A stretch of 44,149 bases of DNA, taken from assembly GCF_000297395.2 (NCBI RefSeq), contig NZ_HF570107.1, forward strand, positions 30,509 to 74,657. Direction: 5' to 3'. Every line of letters begins with the position of its first letter. Within the stretch, counting starts at the first letter, position 1. Source of the stretch: Micromonospora lupini str. Lupac 08 (GTDB lineage: Bacteria; Actinomycetota; Actinomycetes; Mycobacteriales; Micromonosporaceae). The position numbers and the translations under genes are program-made. Below the pieces are notes generated by a model, which did not search any database, was not told the DNA's origin, and was given only the letters and a program-made list of their open reading frames with translations. Of this stretch, positions 7,575 through 16,733 are shown in pieces.

Positions 7575-8888
7575 ATGACAGTGCCATTGCCGCCGGCCCG
7601 GGCGGAGGCGCAGAACCGGCCGTTGAACGTGCTCACGCTGTGCGACAAGTGGATCGGCGGCGGTCCGATCGCCGTCAACCGGGAGATCTCCATAGCGCTC
7701 GCGGAGCTCGGGCACCGGGTGACCACCCGGGTGAGTGTCCCCTCGCCGTCGCATCCCCTGGTCGACATCCAGGTGCTCGACCCGGTCCCGGGGGTGTCCG
7801 ACACGCGGGCGCAGTTGCTCCGGGCGGACCGGCTCCCTGCGGACGTCGACGTCATCATGGGCCACGGCCGGTTCTCCGGTGGGGCCGCCTCCTACCTGCG
7901 CGACAACTTCTACCCCCACGCGAAGGTGGTGCACTTCGTCCACGTGACGGCGGACGAGATGGACCGTGGCCGCGGCGAACCGTTGGAGTCGAACCAGCAC
8001 ACCGAGACCGAGCGCGCCCTGGTGTCCCGGGCCGACCTGGTGGTCGGGGTGGGTCCGCTGCTGACCGACGAGGGCCGCCGCCTGGCCCGGATGTGTGAGA
8101 AGCCGCCCCCGGTGGTGCAGATGACCCCCGGAGTGATCCTGGAGACGCCACCCCGGTACGACCCGGAGCAGACCCGACTGAACCTGCTGGTCTTCACGCG
8201 CACCGACGACCGCCTCAAGGGCGCCGACATCGCCGCCGCCGCCGTCGGCGAACTGCACAACCGCGGCATGGACGTACGGCTCACGATGCTGGGGGCCCAC
8301 AAGTCCGACGTCGCCGAACAGGAACGCGTGCTGTCCGACATCGCCGGCTTCCCGGTCCGGGTCCGGGGCTACACCTCCGACCCGAACGTCATGGCCGCCG
8401 AACTCCGCGGGGCGGACATGGTGATCCACGCGGCACGGCACGAGGACTTCGGCCTGGCCCCGCTGGAGGCCGCGGGGCACGGCGTGCCGGTCCTGGTCGG
8501 GAACCACACCGGAGTCGGGATGTTCCTCGGCGACCCGAAGGAGGTGCCAGCGGCTCTGGGCGCACCGTCGGTGGTGAACACCCGGGGAAGCTCGGAGGCG
8601 ACACTGCCCACCGTGTGGGCCGACCACGCCGAGGCCGTCCTGAAGGATCTGCCGGAGGCCCGGCGTCGAGCCATGGACCTGCGTGAGCACCTCGGGCAGA
8701 ACCACACCTGGCGACACGCCGCCGAAGGGGTGGTCGAGAACATCCGGACCCTGGCGCCGCCCACGCGCGGCACCACCGCCGCGACGGCCGCATTGCAGGT
8801 CGCTCACCAACAGACTCGTCCTCCGGCCGTGGCGCCCCGGCGTCCGCAGGGATGGCAGGAGGCCTTCCGGCCGGGACGCGGCCGGTGA
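7575..8888 (+). CDS. GT4-type glycosyltransferase
   Basis: 437 aa, ATG with AGGGCAGCAGAG just upstream. The N-terminal Rossmann half begins NVLTLCDKWIGGGPIAVNREI, which fits the Gly-rich acceptor-side loop of GT-B enzymes. The C-terminal half has LVFTRTDDRLKGADIAAAA (donor-domain opening with the RxxKG-like basic pair) and HAARHEDFGLAPLEAAGHGVPVLVG, the EX7E-type donor-binding motif of family GT4. No membrane helix or signal is present, so the enzyme is cytosolic. The last 50 residues are Pro/Arg-rich and probably disordered. The stop overlaps the start of the HAD gene by 4 nt. The acceptor and sugar donor are unknown. The operon context (HAD, hydrolase-like, NUDIX) points to nucleotide-sugar or nucleoside chemistry, but that is inference. 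Confidence 0.8.
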   Translation: MTVPLPPARAEAQNRPLNVLTLCDKWIGGGPIAVNREISIALAELGHRVTTRVSVPSPSHPLVDIQVLDPVPGVSDTRAQLLRADRLPADVDVIMGHGRFSGGAASYLRDNFYPHAKVVHFVHVTADEMDRGRGEPLESNQHTETERALVSRADLVVGVGPLLTDEGRRLARMCEKPPPVVQMTPGVILETPPRYDPEQTRLNLLVFTRTDDRLKGADIAAAAVGELHNRGMDVRLTMLGAHKSDVAEQERVLSDIAGFPVRVRGYTSDPNVMAAELRGADMVIHAARHEDFGLAPLEAAGHGVPVLVGNHTGVGMFLGDPKEVPAALGAPSVVNTRGSSEATLPTVWADHAEAVLKDLPEARRRAMDLREHLGQNHTWRHAAEGVVENIRTLAPPTRGTTAATAALQVAHQQTRPPAVAPRRPQGWQEAFRPGRGR

Positions 8889-10216
8889 GCGGTACGGGAC
8901 CCGCTGCCCACGACGCCGTGAAGCCGTGGCTGTTGCTCGACATCGACGGGGTCCTCAACCCCGTCGGTGACCATGCCGACCGGGGCTTCACACCGCATGA
9001 CCTGCACGGCTACCAGGTGCAGCTCAACCCCGAGCACGGAGTGCTGCTGAACGCCCTCGACCGTGAGGGACTTGTCGAGCTGCGCTGGGCGACGACCTGG
9101 AACGATGCCGCGAACGCCTACGTCGCGCCCGTCGTCGGCCTGGCCGACCCGCTGCCCGTCCTGGTCATCGACCGGGCTCTGGCCGGCCCGGTGCCGTTCG
9201 GCGTGAACTGGAAGGCCGCGAGCGTGCTGGCCGAGGCCGACGGCATGCCGTTCGCCTGGCTGGACGACTTCTTCACGGACCCCGACCGGCGGTGGGCCGA
9301 GGCGCGTGTCCTCGACACCGGCGTACCCACGCTGCTCGTGCCGATCGACCCGGCGGTCGGGTTGCTCCCCGACCACCTCGATCAGGTGCGCTCATGGGCA
9401 CAGAGCACCAGCGGTCCCGCAGTCCTCAGCGGCGAGGAACTCCTGGAGCGCACCCCGCACCTGGCGGCCGACCCGGTGTCGCGGGAACGGGCGGAATGGT
9501 TCGCGCGCACCTGCAACGCCCTGCCCGGCCAGGCGACCGGTCTCGACCGGAGGGACCTCACCGTCTCGCTCTGGGACCGCTGCGCGACAGCGGTCACGGC
9601 CGAGCACAGCGGTGAGCCGCGCGGGGTACGCCCCACCGACGAGTTCGTCCGCCAGTCCTTCCGCCGGTTCCTCCGTGGCGACGGCGCGGCGGCGACCGTC
9701 TGGGCCGATCGAGCGGCGCTGCGGGCCGCCCAGCCCGAGCGCGGTGGCGTGGCGCACGCCAAGGACTCGTACCGTCTCGTTCTCGGAGACCCAGCCGACC
9801 GCGACGCCGGCCGGCGGATCCAGCAGCTCGTGGATTCCGCGGTGGCCGACCTCGGGATCAGCCCGGACATCCAGCGCACCCACCGCTCGGTCCTGATCGG
9901 ATCCCCCGGCCCGCTCGTGCAGGTCTCCGTCCGCGCCGACCGCAGCGACACGTCAAGTGACCTGACAGTCGCCTTCGGTCACGGCGGCCGGGCCGAGCGG
10001 GTCCCGTACGATCAACTGCTGCGCGACGGTCCGGATGCCCTGCTCGAGAGGGTCACGGGAGTGGCCAGGTCCGTGGCGGAGATGCGGGAGGGACGGCCCG
10101 CCGCCGTCGCCTACCTGCCGAGGCCCGCCGCGCGCCGGCCTCAACAGCAGCCGCACCAGGCGACGCCGGCGGTTCGTCCACCTACATCACCACAGCCATC
10201 AAGGGGCAGGCGATGA
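8885..10216 (+). CDS. HAD-domain protein with an extra C-terminal region
   Basis: 443 aa from GTG 8885, chosen because it overlaps the upstream stop (GTGA); ATG 8852 is possible. The N-terminal 185 residues form a small HAD domain: motif I WLLLDIDGVLNP, then LRWATTWNDAAN, NWKAASVL with the motif III lysine, and FAWLDDFFTDPD as motif IV. This version resembles the HAD domain seen in actinobacterial single-domain proteins and in Swiss-Army-knife RNA repair proteins (PF18143), which are predicted phosphatases acting on nucleotides or RNA ends. Residues 200-400 form a second region that I do not recognise, with GVRPTDEFVRQSFRRFL, and the tail is Pro/Gln/Arg-rich. The catalytic Asp pair is intact, so phosphatase activity is plausible. 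Confidence 0.75.
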   Translation: MSGTGPAAHDAVKPWLLLDIDGVLNPVGDHADRGFTPHDLHGYQVQLNPEHGVLLNALDREGLVELRWATTWNDAANAYVAPVVGLADPLPVLVIDRALAGPVPFGVNWKAASVLAEADGMPFAWLDDFFTDPDRRWAEARVLDTGVPTLLVPIDPAVGLLPDHLDQVRSWAQSTSGPAVLSGEELLERTPHLAADPVSRERAEWFARTCNALPGQATGLDRRDLTVSLWDRCATAVTAEHSGEPRGVRPTDEFVRQSFRRFLRGDGAAATVWADRAALRAAQPERGGVAHAKDSYRLVLGDPADRDAGRRIQQLVDSAVADLGISPDIQRTHRSVLIGSPGPLVQVSVRADRSDTSSDLTVAFGHGGRAERVPYDQLLRDGPDALLERVTGVARSVAEMREGRPAAVAYLPRPAARRPQQQPHQATPAVRPPTSPQPSRGRR

Positions 10217-11121
10217 CATCGGAAAGTCCGAGGCACGAGGGCAGGGCCATCGATGAGGCCCGGCAGGACTACGACGCTCTGAGCGCGGTCGGTGAGCTGT
10301 TCCCCGGCACCGCTCTGGCGGAGAGCAGCCGGCAGCTCGGGCAGGGCGGTGACTGGCCGGAGAACCTGAGCGAATCTCCGCTCGTCATCGACGCCGCCTC
10401 CGCCTGGGGCCCGGGCACCGTCCTCGCGGTGGCGGCCGCCGCACGCGGCGTCCCGCAGCTCGCTCTGGTGCTGGTGGGCGACGAGCCGGCCCGATCGGCG
10501 GCACGCCGCCTCCTGGACGCTGCGGGCCGCGCCGACGTCACGGTCGTGAACCGGCCCCCCGATGTGCCGTCAGTCGTCCGGTCCGCCTGCGGCGACAACG
10601 GGCAGCCGATCCGCTGGGTCAGCTTCGGCGAGCCTCTCCGCCTTGCGCAGCTGATCCAGCACGATCCGGGCCTGGCCGAACGGTTGCGTGTCACGCAGTC
10701 GGCGGACAGCGGGAGACCGGCGAGCGCCGAGGCCGCTCGTACGGTGCTGGACGCGGTGCGGGAGGGGCGGCTCGCCGCGCTCGACCTGGTGCTCACCGGG
10801 CCGGCAGACGCCGGGTCGTCCATCGACCGCGGCCGCCGCCAGGCCATGGCGCTGGCCGAGGCGCTTGACGACACGGTCGACCGGTCGGATGCGGCCGCCG
10901 TGCTCAGTGACTCCGTCGCCCTGAGCGCCGCCGTGATGTTGCCCTTCGTCGATGTGGAACAGGCGGGCACCGAGGTCGACGGCGAGGGCGTCTTCCAGCG
11001 CGGCAACGACGGGGTCCGCCTGTGGTGGGGGGCCGTCGAGGAGTACGAAGCGCTGCTCCGCTGGCTCACCCGGGTCGTCGAGCCGTCCTCGGCGGCGTCG
11101 CGGCCCGACCGAGGGGCGTGA
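10213..11121 (+). CDS. Nucleoside-hydrolase-like protein with a degenerate active site
   Basis: 302 aa; the ATG at 10213 overlaps the HAD stop by 4 nt. The stretch PLVIDAASAWGPGTVLAVAAAA followed by ALVLVGDE lines up with the N-terminal DTDxGxDxDDxxAL loop and next strand of inosine-uridine nucleoside hydrolases. Near the C-terminus VLSDSVALSAAVMLPFVDVE resembles the VHDPLAL segment. In true hydrolases the Asp cluster binds calcium and the ribose. Here most of these acidic residues are replaced (only the first Asp of the loop is kept), so the protein is probably not an ordinary hydrolase. It may bind a nucleoside or sugar without cleaving it. The fold assignment rests on pattern similarity and is moderate. 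It is followed after 3 nt by the next gene. Confidence 0.55.
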   Translation: MTSESPRHEGRAIDEARQDYDALSAVGELFPGTALAESSRQLGQGGDWPENLSESPLVIDAASAWGPGTVLAVAAAARGVPQLALVLVGDEPARSAARRLLDAAGRADVTVVNRPPDVPSVVRSACGDNGQPIRWVSFGEPLRLAQLIQHDPGLAERLRVTQSADSGRPASAEAARTVLDAVREGRLAALDLVLTGPADAGSSIDRGRRQAMALAEALDDTVDRSDAAAVLSDSVALSAAVMLPFVDVEQAGTEVDGEGVFQRGNDGVRLWWGAVEEYEALLRWLTRVVEPSSAASRPDRGA

Positions 11122-11124
11122 CAG

Positions 11125-12546
11125 GTGGCGGCCACCGAGGAGTTCTCCGGACTCGACGCGATCTACGAGGCGTACGGGCTGGAGTCCGCGAGCGACCGGT
11201 CGGCGGTCGCGGACGCGTACGCCGTCTTCCGTCAGCACCACGGGCCCTACGTCACCTCAATCGCCGCGGAGATGCTCGACGACCTGCGGGCTTCCGTCGA
11301 CGCCGACCCGAACACGCGTGTCGTCTTCGTCGGACGGGACGGCTTCAGCCTCGGCGTGGCCGTCCGTGCGCTGGACCGCGACTTCTTCGACGCGCACTGC
11401 CACAACGTGGTGCTCTCCCGAGCACTGGCCGAGGCCGCGGTCCAGGACAAGGAGAAGAACAGCGGGGCCGAGTACCCACAGCTCGAGCCGTACCGGGAGA
11501 TCTCCAAGTCGATCGACGACCGGGATGTCGACGGCGCCTACCAGCGGCTCACGCGATACCTGCGGGGCAACGGAATTCCGGTGGGCAAGGAAGGCAGCAG
11601 CGTCACCTTCGTCGACAGTTGTCTGAAGGGAACGATTCAGGAACTGTGCGCCGCGGTCTATCCCAAGACCGAGTTCACCGGTCGGTACATGTTCTACTAC
11701 GGCATCGAGGGCGATCCGCATCCCGGGAGCAAGAAGGGATATGCGCTGCACCGCGAGGGTGGCATCGGCGGAGGTCTGAAGACGCTCCCGGACGACCCCG
11801 CGCTCACCTTCGGCAGCATTCCGGCGATCCGCGTCATCGAGAACGCGTTGCAGGGCCCGCTGAGCAGTCCGAAACGAATCAAGGACGATGCGCCCGACCA
11901 GACACGTCTGGTGGACACCCCGGACCGGACGTGGGGATGCAATCCGGTGCTGATCGCCGAGCCCTACCGCATTCCCGCCGTCCGCGAAGCCAGCAAGGTC
12001 GCGGCCCTGCTCGCCGTCCACGACAGTGCGGTGGACGTCAGGAACGGCGCTCCGCTCGACACGGCGGCGGTGCGTGAGCAGTTCACCACGCAGGTGCGTT
12101 CCTGGATCAACCGCAGTGACGACGTGGAGCCGGGACTGAACCGGATACTTGACAGCTTCGTCCACCGCGACGACCACCGCCTCGTCCGCCGCCTGGACGA
12201 TCTCATGCACGAGGCGCGTCTTCCCGAGGACACCCGGACCCAGTTCTGGACGAAGTTCGACGAGGTCACGTCGATCGACGACAAGAAGGCCTTCATCGAG
12301 CAGTTCCGGAACGTGACCCAGCGGGGTCCTGACGTCGTCGCGCCGCGCGGGGAGATCGACGCCACGCACCGCCGCGCCGGGACCGGCCAGCCGTGGCTGC
12401 GGGGCATCGCACCGACGGCGGGCGGCACGGTGTCTCAGGCGCCTGCCCAGCGGGGGCGGCCGCCCGGCAGCAGCGCTCCGCAGCGGACCTCCGGCGGTAC
12501 GCCGCACACCGGGCACCCCCGGCGACCCGACGCTCCGAGTCGCTGA
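11125..12546 (+). CDS. Large unknown protein with RDG and GTIQ motifs (COG5610-like)
   Basis: 473 aa, GTG start 3 nt after the previous stop, with GTGACAGGTG just before it. Residues about 65-105 read VVFVGRDGFSLGVAVRAL and then NVVLSRALAE; residues about 150-180 read VTFVDSCLKGTIQELCAA and then FTGRYMFYYG. The order xRDG, SRxxL, VDxxxxGTxQ is the same as in the C-terminal part of COG5610-type proteins linked to surface polysaccharide loci, where I recall patterns like SRDGxLL and VDIGWxGTMQ. The rest is not recognisable. The C-terminal 60 residues are Pro/Gly/Arg-rich, a feature shared with the GT and HAD proteins of this operon. No signal or membrane helix. The assignment is tentative; this could be a new phosphatase or transferase family. 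Confidence 0.5.
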   Translation: MAATEEFSGLDAIYEAYGLESASDRSAVADAYAVFRQHHGPYVTSIAAEMLDDLRASVDADPNTRVVFVGRDGFSLGVAVRALDRDFFDAHCHNVVLSRALAEAAVQDKEKNSGAEYPQLEPYREISKSIDDRDVDGAYQRLTRYLRGNGIPVGKEGSSVTFVDSCLKGTIQELCAAVYPKTEFTGRYMFYYGIEGDPHPGSKKGYALHREGGIGGGLKTLPDDPALTFGSIPAIRVIENALQGPLSSPKRIKDDAPDQTRLVDTPDRTWGCNPVLIAEPYRIPAVREASKVAALLAVHDSAVDVRNGAPLDTAAVREQFTTQVRSWINRSDDVEPGLNRILDSFVHRDDHRLVRRLDDLMHEARLPEDTRTQFWTKFDEVTSIDDKKAFIEQFRNVTQRGPDVVAPRGEIDATHRRAGTGQPWLRGIAPTAGGTVSQAPAQRGRPPGSSAPQRTSGGTPHTGHPRRPDAPSR

Positions 12547-12574
12547 CCCGCCCCGGCAGGAAGGATCCCCGCAC

Positions 12575-13129
12575 ATGCCTACCGATTCCGGCCTCGCCGC
12601 CGCGTACCCCCTGCTGTTCGCCCCGCAGCGGTGGGAATGGGGCGGCCTCGACGCCCAGTTCGCCATCGGCGCACCGGCGGACGCGCTGGTCACCAACGTG
12701 CACGTCGTGGGGTTCAGCGGCGACCAGGTCATCCTGTGCCGCGACGACCGCGACGTCTGGTTCCTCCCCGGAGGCACGCGCGAGCCCGGTGAGAGCGTCG
12801 AGGAGTGCGTCGGGCGGGAGCTGCTGGAGGAGGCGGGCGCGGTTCTCACCAGCCCGCTGACGGTGGTGGGCGCGCATCACTGCGTCACCGACCGTCCGCT
12901 GCCGTACCGGCCGCACCAGCCGCATCCGGAGAAGGCCTGGCTGTGGTGCGTCGCGGACGCCGCGATCGTCCAGGCGCCGACGATGCCTGAGGACGCGGAA
13001 CAGATCGTCGAGGTCCGCGCGGTGCCGATCCCGGAGGCCGCCGTGCTGCTGCTCACCGACCAGCCCTGGCTTCCCGACCTGCTCATGCTGGCCGTGGAGA
13101 CGCGCAGGGGTGATGCCGCCGCCCGATAG
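12575..13129 (+). CDS. NUDIX hydrolase
   Basis: 184 aa, ATG with AGGAAGGATCC upstream. The NUDIX box is complete: GGTREPGESVEECVGRELLEEAG at about residues 66-89, matching GX5EX7REXXEEXGX, with the catalytic REXXEE glutamates present. The N-terminal 45 residues (AYPLLFAPQRWEWGGLDAQFAIG) precede the NUDIX beta-grasp. NUDIX enzymes cleave nucleoside diphosphates linked to another group, such as nucleotide sugars, dinucleotides or oxidised nucleotides. It sits 28 nt downstream of the preceding gene and closes the operon. With a GT and a HAD protein upstream, a nucleotide-sugar or modified-nucleotide substrate is the simplest guess, but the sequence does not name it. Confidence 0.85.
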   Translation: MPTDSGLAAAYPLLFAPQRWEWGGLDAQFAIGAPADALVTNVHVVGFSGDQVILCRDDRDVWFLPGGTREPGESVEECVGRELLEEAGAVLTSPLTVVGAHHCVTDRPLPYRPHQPHPEKAWLWCVADAAIVQAPTMPEDAEQIVEVRAVPIPEAAVLLLTDQPWLPDLLMLAVETRRGDAAAR

Positions 13130-13172
13130 CACGGTGGCCGGGTCGTCAGCCGAGGGTCGGCCGAGTTCTTGC

Positions 13173-14114
13173 TTATACCGACCCGTGGGCGGGCAGGTCG
13201 AGGAGTTCGCGGGCGCCCTGGCGCAGCAGGGCCGCGGCCACCGAAGTCCCGAGGGTGAGGGGATCCGCCGCCCATTCGTGCGCGTCGAGCACTGTCTTGC
13301 CGTCGATGCTGAGCACCCTCGCCCGCAGACCGAGGCGCCCGTCGGGTTCGGTGCGCGCGAGCGCGGCGATCGGCGAGTGGCAGTTGCCCTGGAGGATGTG
13401 CAACAGGGTCCGCTCCGCCACGGTCTCCCGCGCGGTTCGCGGGTCGCCGAGGCGCGCCACGAGGTCACGGGTGCTGGTGTCGTCGTCGCGGCACTGCAGG
13501 ACCAGGGTTCCGGAGCCGATCGCCGGGACCATCGTGTCGACGTCGATCGGGTGGGTGATCCGGTCGGCCCGCCCGATCCGTTCCAGCCCGGAGACCGCGA
13601 GCAGCAGCGCGTCGTACGTGTCGCCGGCGTCGAGCTTGGCCAGCCGGCTGTTCGCGTTGCCGCGCACCGGCACCGGCACCAGGTGCGGCCAGTGCAGGGT
13701 CAGTTGCGCGATCCGCCGGACGGCGGAGGTGCCGATCCGGCTGCCGGCGGGCAACCGCTCGATGCTCAGTCCGCCCGGGTGGACCAGGCAGTCCCGTACA
13801 TCGTCTCGCGCGAGGTAGGCGGCCATCACCGTGCCGGCCGGCACCGGCCGGTCCCCGGGTACGTCCTTGACACAGTGGACAGCGACGTCGACGTCCCCGG
13901 CGAGCAGGGCCGCGTCCACCTCCTTGGTGAACGCTCCCTTGCCACCCAACGCGGCCAGGTCGCCGTGCCACCGATCGCCGCTTGTCGTCATCGACACCAC
14001 GTCCACCGCGACCTCGGGGTGCCGGTCGGCGAGCAGCGCGCGAACCCGCTCAACCTGGGCCAGCGCCATCGGGGAGTTGCGGGTACCGATGCGCAGCAGC
14101 CGGGAGTCGGACAT
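13173..14114 (-). CDS. hemC: Hydroxymethylbilane synthase (porphobilinogen deaminase), divergent and isolated
   Basis: 313 aa from the ATG at 14114; upstream in-frame codons lead into Cys/Arg-rich non-homologous sequence. It polymerises four porphobilinogens into hydroxymethylbilane in tetrapyrrole synthesis, in the cytosol. Family motifs are clear: [14 protein letters not shown] at the N-terminus, [25 protein letters not shown] (usually HSxKDxP), [12 protein letters not shown] (usually GTSSxRR), and [11 protein letters not shown] near residue 235, where the Cys carries the dipyrromethane cofactor (usually GGCxxPI). Key residues are kept but several motif positions are unusual, and no other hem gene is near. 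It may be a second copy, or the only copy displaced from a hem operon. The gene converges on the NUDIX operon and diverges from the lipoprotein gene. Confidence 0.88.
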   Translation of the reverse strand: MSDSRLLRIGTRNSPMALAQVERVRALLADRHPEVAVDVVSMTTSGDRWHGDLAALGGKGAFTKEVDAALLAGDVDVAVHCVKDVPGDRPVPAGTVMAAYLARDDVRDCLVHPGGLSIERLPAGSRIGTSAVRRIAQLTLHWPHLVPVPVRGNANSRLAKLDAGDTYDALLLAVSGLERIGRADRITHPIDVDTMVPAIGSGTLVLQCRDDDTSTRDLVARLGDPRTARETVAERTLLHILQGNCHSPIAALARTEPDGRLGLRARVLSIDGKTVLDAHEWAADPLTLGTSVAAALLRQGARELLDLPAHGSV

Positions 14115-14244
14115 ACCGGCGAGGGTAGACCGTAGTGGGCGGGCGGCGACAGCCAGCCCGACGCTGCTGCGCTCTTGTCCGCACATTCGAAGACGGCGCG
14201 CGAACCTAACGAACAGCTCACATGCGGCGACCACGCTGGCCGGC

Positions 14245-14823
14245 ATGCGATACACGATTGTGAAGATGGTCGGTCTGGGGGCCCTGCTGTTGTCCCTTCA
14301 GGCTTGCGGCGGCCAGTCGAAGGAGTCGGAGCCGCAGGTGGCCGCGATCCCGGGCGCGACGACGTCGGCCAGCGCCGGCCCGGCCGGTTCGAGCAGCGGC
14401 GCCGATCGTCAGCTTCCCCTCGGGGCGACCGGGCAGGAGATCGACCGCGTCTACGACGCCTATTACGCCTGCTGGGTGCAGCACGGCGTGCCGTCGGCGC
14501 CGGGGGAGAACGGCGGTCCGCTGCTCAGCTACAAGATGGACCAGGCGAAGTATCAGCCGGCCGTGGACGCGTGCGCCGACAAGGAGCCGCTGGGCGCTCC
14601 GGAACTCGACCCCCAGCAGAACCCGAACTTCGCCGACGACCTCCGCGAGCAGTTGCGGTGCGTCCAGAGCCACGGTCTGTCGATGGAGATCCGGCAGGCG
14701 GGAACCGACAACGCCGGCCTCTGGGTCGCGCCGGAGACCAAGGCCAATCTCGAGAAGGCGAACAGCGCCGCGGGGAGGGAGATCCAGCGTCAGTGCGAGA
14801 TCTCGGCCTTCACGCAGAAGTAG
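14245..14823 (+). CDS. Small lipoprotein ahead of a MacAB-like exporter
   Basis: 192 aa from the ATG at 14245. The N-terminus [21 protein letters not shown] is a lipoprotein signal with lipobox LQAC, followed by a Ser/Gly/Ala-rich linker. The mature domain has paired Cys ([33 protein letters not shown]) that could form disulfides outside the cell. The gene stops 6 nt before the adaptor gene, and the same operon continues with an ABC exporter and a two-component system, so it is likely an extracytoplasmic partner or sensor of that transporter. I do not recognise a named family; similar Cys-containing lipoproteins often precede MacA-like genes in actinobacteria. Confidence 0.7.
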   Translation: MRYTIVKMVGLGALLLSLQACGGQSKESEPQVAAIPGATTSASAGPAGSSSGADRQLPLGATGQEIDRVYDAYYACWVQHGVPSAPGENGGPLLSYKMDQAKYQPAVDACADKEPLGAPELDPQQNPNFADDLREQLRCVQSHGLSMEIRQAGTDNAGLWVAPETKANLEKANSAAGREIQRQCEISAFTQK

Positions 14824-14829
14824 CCGACC

Positions 14830-16047
14830 GTGCGGACGAAAACCCTCATCGCCGTCATGTCCGGTGCGCTCGCGTTGGGCGGCGTGGTCTACGTCGTTCA
14901 CGCCCGCGCCGGCCAGGACACCCGGCCCGCCCACCCGGCCGCCGCCGAGGTGGCCACGGCCCAGGTGGTCCGGACCGACCTGTCCGACTATTGGACGGAG
15001 AGCGGCACGGTCGGCTATCGCAGGCAGCGCACCCTTCGCGGCGTCGCTGCCGGCGTGCTCACCTGGCTGCCGAAGCCGGGCAGTGTCATCGCCCGGGGCG
15101 ACACCCTGTATCGGGTCGGCGACCGGCCGGTGACACTGTTCTTCGGTTCGTCGCCGATGTTCCGCGACATCGAGGTGGTCGGCACGGTCGGCCGCGACGT
15201 CAAGGTGCTGGCTGACAACCTGCGGACGCTCGGCTATCGGATCGGGCACCAGCCGCCGCCGGGGACCCGGGTCACCGTCCAGGGTGCTCCCCCGCCGGCT
15301 GCCGGCGCGGGCACGGACAAGAGCACCGGCAAGACCACGGACAGGACCACTGACCGGGACGCGCCCACGGCCGGATCCGGCACGTCGTCCTACCAGACCG
15401 TCGTGACCAGCCAGGACGGGGTCTTCACCCCATCGCTGAAGGACGCGGTGAAACGCTGGCAGGCGGCCGAAGGGGTACGACCGGCCACCGGTGCGGTGAC
15501 CCTCGGCGACATCCTGGTGCTGCCCGGAGCGGTACGGGTAGGCGCGGCTTCGGCGCAGCTGGGCGACGACGCCACCGGCAACCTGATGGCGATCAGCGAT
15601 CAGGCCAAGGCGGTGTTGGTGGAGATCGACGCGAGTCGGGCCGACGATCTCCGGGCCGGGCAGAAGGTGCAGATCGGCCTCCCGGACAGCTCGCACACCA
15701 GCGGCACCATCAACTCGGTGAGCAGCAACGTCCAAGCCGGCCCGTCAGAAGGCGGAGAATCCGGCTCGGAGAGCCCGAAGGTGCAGGTCGTCGTCACGGT
15801 GGACAAGGCTGCGGCGATCCAGAACATCAGTTCGGCCGCCGTCGAGGTCCGGTTCACCGGCACCACCGAGCACGACGTCCTCGCCGTACCGGTCGGCGCA
15901 CTGCTCGCGCTCAGCGGCGGCGGCTACGGCGTCCAGATCTCCGACGGTGCCCTGGTCGCGGTGAAGGTGGGCCTGTTCGCCGACGGCATGGTGGCGATCA
16001 CCGGTACGGGCATCACCGCCGGCACCCGGGTGGTGACGACGTCGTGA
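14830..16047 (+). CDS. MacA/HlyD-like periplasmic adaptor with a peptidoglycan-binding-like segment
   Basis: 405 aa, GTG start. One N-terminal membrane helix ([20 protein letters not shown]), then a lipoyl/barrel-sandwich half ([40 protein letters not shown]). A central region has a PG_binding-like helix set ([13 protein letters not shown] and [18 protein letters not shown]), separated by a Gly/Thr/Asp-rich insert of about 50 residues. The C-terminal half has [22 protein letters not shown] and a final barrel. This is the actinobacterial form of the HlyD-like adaptor that works with MacB-type ABC exporters and may contact the cell wall. The stop overlaps the ATPase start by 4 nt, so the complex is made together. 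Confidence 0.8.
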   Translation: MRTKTLIAVMSGALALGGVVYVVHARAGQDTRPAHPAAAEVATAQVVRTDLSDYWTESGTVGYRRQRTLRGVAAGVLTWLPKPGSVIARGDTLYRVGDRPVTLFFGSSPMFRDIEVVGTVGRDVKVLADNLRTLGYRIGHQPPPGTRVTVQGAPPPAAGAGTDKSTGKTTDRTTDRDAPTAGSGTSSYQTVVTSQDGVFTPSLKDAVKRWQAAEGVRPATGAVTLGDILVLPGAVRVGAASAQLGDDATGNLMAISDQAKAVLVEIDASRADDLRAGQKVQIGLPDSSHTSGTINSVSSNVQAGPSEGGESGSESPKVQVVVTVDKAAAIQNISSAAVEVRFTGTTEHDVLAVPVGALLALSGGGYGVQISDGALVAVKVGLFADGMVAITGTGITAGTRVVTTS

Positions 16048-16733
16048 CCACGGTGCTGGAGATCGACGGCGCCAGCCGGCGCTACGGCAGGGACGTGACG
16101 GCGCTGCGCGACGTCTCGTTGCGGATCGACGCGGGAGAGTTCGTGGCCATCCTCGGCCCATCCGGGTCGGGAAAGTCCACCCTCCTCAACATCATGGGCA
16201 CGCTGGACCGGCCCACCGAGGGCCGGGTGCTGATCGGCGGACGTGACGTCACCACCATGTCCGACCGGCAGCTGTCCAGCCTGCGCGGCCGCTGGCTGGG
16301 CTTCGTGTTCCAGCAGTTCCACCTCACCGATGGGCTGAGCGCGACCGAGAACGTCTCGACCGGCCTGCTCTACGCCGGCGTGCACCGCCGTCACCGCCGG
16401 GCGCTGGCCCTGGCGGCACTGGAGCGGGTCGGCCTGGCCCACCGCGCCGACCACCACCCGCAGGCGCTCTCCGGCGGCGAACGCCAACGGGTGGCGATCG
16501 CCCGGGCGCTTGTCAACAGGCCCGCGCTGGTGTTGGCCGACGAGCCGACCGGGGCGCTCGACATGGCGACCGGCTCGGCCGTGCTCGACCTGCTGACCGA
16601 GCTGAACCGGGAGGGGACCACGATCGCGTTGATCACTCACGATCACGAGGTGGCCGCCCGGGTGCCCCGACAGATCCGCATCCTGGACGGCCGGCTGGTG
16701 TCGGACTCCGCGGTGGGCGGTGTGCCGGTATGA
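16044..16733 (+). CDS. MacB/LolD-type ABC transporter ATP-binding protein
   Basis: 229 aa, GTG overlapping the adaptor stop. Walker [10 protein letters not shown] at residues 38-46, Q-loop VFQQFH, signature LSGGERQRV at about 142-150, Walker [13 protein letters not shown] at about 162, and switch His in LITHDHE. The domain belongs to the MacB/LolD group that drives mechanotransmission rather than lipid flipping through the pore. Substrates of this group include antimicrobial peptides, lipoproteins and macrolides. Its stop overlaps the permease start by 4 nt (ATGA). All catalytic elements are intact. Confidence 0.92.
   Translation: MTTVLEIDGASRRYGRDVTALRDVSLRIDAGEFVAILGPSGSGKSTLLNIMGTLDRPTEGRVLIGGRDVTTMSDRQLSSLRGRWLGFVFQQFHLTDGLSATENVSTGLLYAGVHRRHRRALALAALERVGLAHRADHHPQALSGGERQRVAIARALVNRPALVLADEPTGALDMATGSAVLDLLTELNREGTTIALITHDHEVAARVPRQIRILDGRLVSDSAVGGVPV

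Noticed and set aside
7098..8810. 570-residue minus-strand frame opposite the GT4 gene
   Set aside because: Shadow frame without start signal or motifs.
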